A DNA stretch of 7,464 bases from Ktedonobacteraceae bacterium (GTDB taxonomy: Bacteria > Chloroflexota > Ktedonobacteria > Ktedonobacterales > Ktedonobacteraceae): assembly GCA_017354095.1 (NCBI GenBank), contig JAFMRP010000217.1, positions 1-7,464 on the forward strand, given 5' to 3'. Positions 4,810-7,464 of this stretch are shown piece by piece; the first letter of the stretch is position 1, and every line of letters begins with the position of its first letter. Both the position numbers and the translations under genes were made by a program. The notes under the pieces were generated by a model, which made no database searches, had not been told where the DNA came from, and saw nothing but the letters and a program-made list of their open reading frames with translations.

Positions 4810-5882
4810 CTCGCTTTCTCTTCTGCAGGCTTGATGACTTTTTCTTCCAGCGCCGCCTGCAGGTCGGCCAGGCTGTTGTAGCGATATCCCGGCAGCACAT
4901 AGGAAAACTGCTTGAAATCGGGGAAGATCGTATACAATTTGCGCGCTCCGTTGAGCAATGGCTGCACAGATACGACCGTGCCGGGCAATATAGCCCGCAA
5001 TTCTTGCGCGATGCTTTTGTGCTGCGAAAGATCGGCGATGATAAAACGTGCGATACGCGCGAGCGTACGCAGCGTTTCGGAGAAGTCGTGGCTCAATGGC
5101 CTCTCAAAGTTAAATAGCAATGGCACGTACTGCCTCTCGCGCAGCCCATCCCGAATCGCTTCCAGTACCGGCTGCCGCTCAGGCGTGAAACGGCCCAGAA
5201 TCAGTACCATTGTGGATGTCATGCCCGTGATAACCTGGTGCACCCGCTTGTTATTCAGCAGCAAATAGAGAAATTGCGCCAGGTCCAGGCTATCTACCAT
5301 GATGGTGGGCTCATTAGGCAGCGTGATAACCAGGTTGGCTTGCTTTGCACCTTCAAGATGAATATCCCAGGCACAAAGCCCACAAACCGCACATCCCGTT
5401 AAGTTTGCCTGCCGCAAATTCGTTTCGACGAGTATTGCGTAGTGAAGTACAGCCTCGGCAAGATTCGCTCCACTGCAATCAGTCTCCCGCAGCATCGCCA
5501 TGGTCATGTTCGCGCCGCAAAGATCAGCCTCGCTCAACCTGGCCGCTGTAAAATCTGCCTTCCAGAACCGCGCGTTCGTGAGCACTGCCTTGCTCAAATC
5601 GGCGAAGGTGAGGTCGGCGAAGCCAAGGTCGGCTCGGTGCAGATTGGCCTCCCGCAGATTGGCCTCCACCAGCGTCGCTCCCTGCAGATTGACCTCCTGC
5701 AGCTCCGCCGTAGCCAGCTCAACTCCCCTCAGATTGACTCCCCTCAGGTTCGCTCCGCGCAGTTGAACACCTGCCAGGCTCGCTTCCTGCAAATCTGGCC
5801 GTACGTCAGGATTCTTCTTTCTCCATTCGTTCCAGGAAAGCACTCCCTGCTTGAGCACGCTGAGATGCTGCCTGTTTGCCAT
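4794..5882 (-). CDS. Pentapeptide-repeat protein with C-terminal TIR-like domain
   Basis: A 362-residue cytoplasmic protein. Residues about 30-165 are some 27 tandem A(N/D)Lxx pentapeptides (for example LRGAN, LREAN, LHRAD), expected to form a right-handed quadrilateral β-helix of six to seven coils. A linker (about 166-222, WDIHLEGAKQANLVIT then a helix LDLAQFLYLLLNNK) leads to an α/β module: strand VLILGRF (226-232), helix PVLEAIRDGLRER, strand YVPLLFNF, helix DFSETLRTLARIA, strand RFIIADLS (279-286), then S290-IAQ-E294. The order and the Ser-x3-Glu spacing resemble the βD/αC region of TIR domains, where that Glu is catalytic for NAD+ cleavage. The TIR link is my inference; proteins of this architecture occur in cyanobacteria and Chloroflexota. 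Cys126, 164, 167 and 170 cluster late in the repeat region. The gene follows the oxidoreductase by 52 bases but has its own likely promoter. Confidence 0.92.
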   Translation of the reverse strand: MANRQHLSVLKQGVLSWNEWRKKNPDVRPDLQEASLAGVQLRGANLRGVNLRGVELATAELQEVNLQGATLVEANLREANLHRADLGFADLTFADLSKAVLTNARFWKADFTAARLSEADLCGANMTMAMLRETDCSGANLAEAVLHYAILVETNLRQANLTGCAVCGLCAWDIHLEGAKQANLVITLPNEPTIMVDSLDLAQFLYLLLNNKRVHQVITGMTSTMVLILGRFTPERQPVLEAIRDGLRERQYVPLLFNFERPLSHDFSETLRTLARIARFIIADLSQHKSIAQELRAILPGTVVSVQPLLNGARKLYTIFPDFKQFSYVLPGYRYNSLADLQAALEEKVIKPAEEKARELAR

Positions 5883-5911
5883 ACTCTGCCCCCAACACGA
5901 TGATTGCAGTC

Positions 5912-5920
5912 AGTATAGCA
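5912..5920 (-). promoter_or_regulatory. Extended -10 promoter in front of the pentapeptide gene
   Basis: On the minus strand TGC-TATACT is an extended -10 with five of six matches. No good -35 was found 16-18 bases upstream, which would lie at the end of the oxidoreductase gene. Transcription would start near 5905, about 22 bases before the ATG at 5882, and the leader has a purine-rich GGGGGCAGAG ribosome site. Thus the gene can be expressed apart from the oxidoreductase. Confidence 0.5.
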
Positions 5921-5934
5921 CAAGAAACCCCCTC

Positions 5935-7464
5935 TTAAACTCCTTTCCCCGTCACTTCAACCCAGGCATCATAAGCCGCCTGCCCCCCCGGAATACCTGG
6001 CACAATATCGTTCGCGGCCAGAGACACAATCGGCGCACCGCTGGTCACCCGGTTGACACCAACCCAACCATCACGCATCCAGACCACACCCGGCAAAACA
6101 TCACCGGTCACACGAGCCCTGGCCTCAAATTGACCCCGCTTGTTATCGATAAGAATGGACATACCATTCGCGATATCCCGCTTCTCCGCGTCCTGCGGGT
6201 GTATCCACAGCTCCGGCCCGGCATCAGCTTTGGCAAGCGTCGGCAGCGCCCGTCCCTCATCAAAAAACGCGTGGAAGGCCGTGAGCGTGCGCCCCTGGCA
6301 GAAACGCAGTGGATACTCCTGGCCCTCAGGGGCCGTGTAGCATGGCAAAGGTGAGAGCCCGGCCTGCCGGGCACGCTCACTCCAAAACTCAACCTTCTTA
6401 GATGGGGTATGAAAACGATGTTCCCGGTAGGCGATATGCGCAAGACCATTCTTCTGCCAGTACCCTCCCCGCCGCCGCAGTTCCTCAACCGTCAGCGGCT
6501 CACCACTCTCCGTCTTCTGCACCGCCAGCAGCGCATTGACATAGTCTTCCTCGTCCCGCCAGGGAAAGAAGTTCGCGATACCCAGCCTCTGCGCCAGCTG
6601 GCGTAAAATAGTGACAAGGCTACGACACTCTCCCTCCGGCGCGAGCGCCCGCTCCATCAAGTAGATATGAGTAGCCGTCTGCTTCAGACCAATATCTTCC
6701 AACCAGGCCGTGGAGGGCAACATCAGATCAGCATAACGCCGGGCCGTCTCGTTCATAAACAAATCATATGAAACAATCAACTTGATCTGCTCCAGCCCGC
6801 GCGCAAGTGCGTTGCTATCGGCAAATGACGAAAGCATATTGGTGCCAAACAAAAGCAGTACGTCAAGTCTCCCGCTGGTCAATGCCTCCGTTATGGTCGT
6901 CATATGGCTGGGAATTGCCGCCTCTTCCGGCATCTTCTGCGTAACATCCGCCAGCACATTGGCGAGAGCTATACCCTCTGGTGAGGCCCCGTGACGCTGC
7001 CCCATACCACCGCCCGCGATACCCAGTTGCCCGGTAAGCGCGGGCAGACAGGCAATAGCCCGCGCTGGCTCCCACCCATGTTGATGCTTAAACATCGAAC
7101 TACCACCCAGCACGATCACAGCCGGAACCTGCTCGACGTAGCGCCGTGCCAGCGCCCGAATGCGCTCCGGCTCAATGCCCGTTACCGTTGCCGCCCATTC
7201 CGGTGTGTACTGCTGTACATGATCCGCGAACTGCGCGAATCCAAGCGTGTACTTGTCAACAAACTCCCGATCATACAGCCCCTCCTGCACAATTACCTGC
7301 GCCATAGCCAGCGCGAGCGCGGCATCACTGCCCGGTCGGAGCAGCAGCACCTCGTCAGCGTGACGCGAAGCCTCCGTGCGGCGAGTATCGATATGCACAA
7401 CATAAGCGCCCCGTTTCCGCGCCTCGACAAGATAAGGTGCAAGCCCAGGCTGGCTGGCCAGAGT
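5935..7464 (-). CDS. Molybdopterin-dependent oxidoreductase, C-terminal part (runs off right edge)
   Basis: The minus-strand frame is open to the window edge, so the 509 visible residues are the C-terminal part of a larger protein; the GTG at 7398 is internal. The family is the DMSO reductase/formate dehydrogenase superfamily (bis-molybdopterin guanine dinucleotide enzymes). Cofactor-binding signatures include HIDTRRTEASRHADEVLLLRPGSDAA in order, PAVIVLGGSSMFKHQHG, PALTGQLGIAGGG, LLLFGTNMLSS, and NETARRYADLMLPSTAWLED. The last 120 residues (from ELWIHPQDAEKRDIANGM through GGQAAYDAWVEV) are the molydopterin-binding domain. The N-terminal iron-sulphur motif and the metal ligand (Ser, Cys or Sec) lie outside the window, so the substrate cannot be named. 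Whether an export signal exists is also unseen. It ends 52 bases before the pentapeptide gene. The subfamily looks like generic cytoplasmic BisC/YyaE-type enzymes, with low certainty. Confidence 0.93.
   Translation of the reverse strand, partial: TLASQPGLAPYLVEARKRGAYVVHIDTRRTEASRHADEVLLLRPGSDAALALAMAQVIVQEGLYDREFVDKYTLGFAQFADHVQQYTPEWAATVTGIEPERIRALARRYVEQVPAVIVLGGSSMFKHQHGWEPARAIACLPALTGQLGIAGGGMGQRHGASPEGIALANVLADVTQKMPEEAAIPSHMTTITEALTSGRLDVLLLFGTNMLSSFADSNALARGLEQIKLIVSYDLFMNETARRYADLMLPSTAWLEDIGLKQTATHIYLMERALAPEGECRSLVTILRQLAQRLGIANFFPWRDEEDYVNALLAVQKTESGEPLTVEELRRRGGYWQKNGLAHIAYREHRFHTPSKKVEFWSERARQAGLSPLPCYTAPEGQEYPLRFCQGRTLTAFHAFFDEGRALPTLAKADAGPELWIHPQDAEKRDIANGMSILIDNKRGQFEARARVTGDVLPGVVWMRDGWVGVNRVTSGAPIVSLAANDIVPGIPGGQAAYDAWVEVTGKGV

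Noticed and set aside
5387..5793. Short tandem repeats of about 15 bases that might suggest a CRISPR or satellite array
   Set aside because: They are the codon-level trace of the pentapeptide repeats, degenerate at the DNA level and in frame, with no spacers.
5851..6354. 167-codon plus-strand frame opposite the oxidoreductase 3' end and pentapeptide start
   Set aside because: Its composition is that of an antisense shadow, and both overlapped minus-strand genes have convincing family matches.
7396..7398. GTG as the true start of the molybdopterin oxidoreductase
   Set aside because: The frame stays open to the window edge and the upstream residues (ARKRGAYVV) are part of the conserved cofactor-binding strand, so the gene begins outside the window.
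1..7464. tRNA, rRNA, riboswitch, transposase, integrase or phage genes
   Set aside because: No cloverleaf, rRNA core sequence, recognised aptamer motif or mobile-element protein was seen in any part of the window.

Overview
The window most resembles a mesophilic soil or filamentous member of the Chloroflexota (Ktedonobacteria-like). The grounds are moderately GC-rich DNA, GC-biased third codon positions, a cyclic-nucleotide-binding DUF1003 protein, a long pentapeptide-repeat protein with a conserved C-terminal module, a GT-C type membrane glycosyltransferase, and GC-rich palindromic repeats between genes. This assignment is inferred from gene content and style only. No rRNA, tRNA, CRISPR array, transposase or phage gene was seen.

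Layout, left to right. Positions 1-282 (minus) hold the first 94 codons of a protein tyrosine/serine phosphatase that continues past the left edge. A 340-base divergent spacer follows, with an extended -10 promoter, a GC-rich palindromic repeat and a small operator-like palindrome. Next is a Nudix hydrolase (623-1225, plus). It converges with a cyclic-nucleotide-binding DUF1003 membrane protein (1351-2217, minus); their 3' junction holds a second copy of the repeat plus a hairpin that contains the DUF1003 stop codon. A dense divergent control region (about 2257-2445) has a good minus-strand promoter for DUF1003, an extended -10 plus-strand promoter and two perfect inverted repeats. It drives a likely two-gene operon of a 62-residue membrane protein and a GNAT acetyltransferase (2446-3141).

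After a 140-base gap comes a 499-residue GT87/DUF2029-like polytopic glycosyltransferase (3282-4781, plus). It converges, with only 12 bases between, on a pentapeptide-repeat protein whose C-terminal half looks TIR-like (4794-5882, minus). One hairpin spans both stop codons. The last gene is a large molybdopterin-dependent oxidoreductase (5935-7464, minus) lacking its N-terminus because of the window edge.

The genes do not form one pathway. They look like a chromosomal mosaic of single genes and short operons for housekeeping, signalling and membrane functions. The best candidates for unusual biology are the pentapeptide/TIR-like protein and the promoter/operator architecture at 2300-2380. 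I see no complete defence island or multi-gene novel system.
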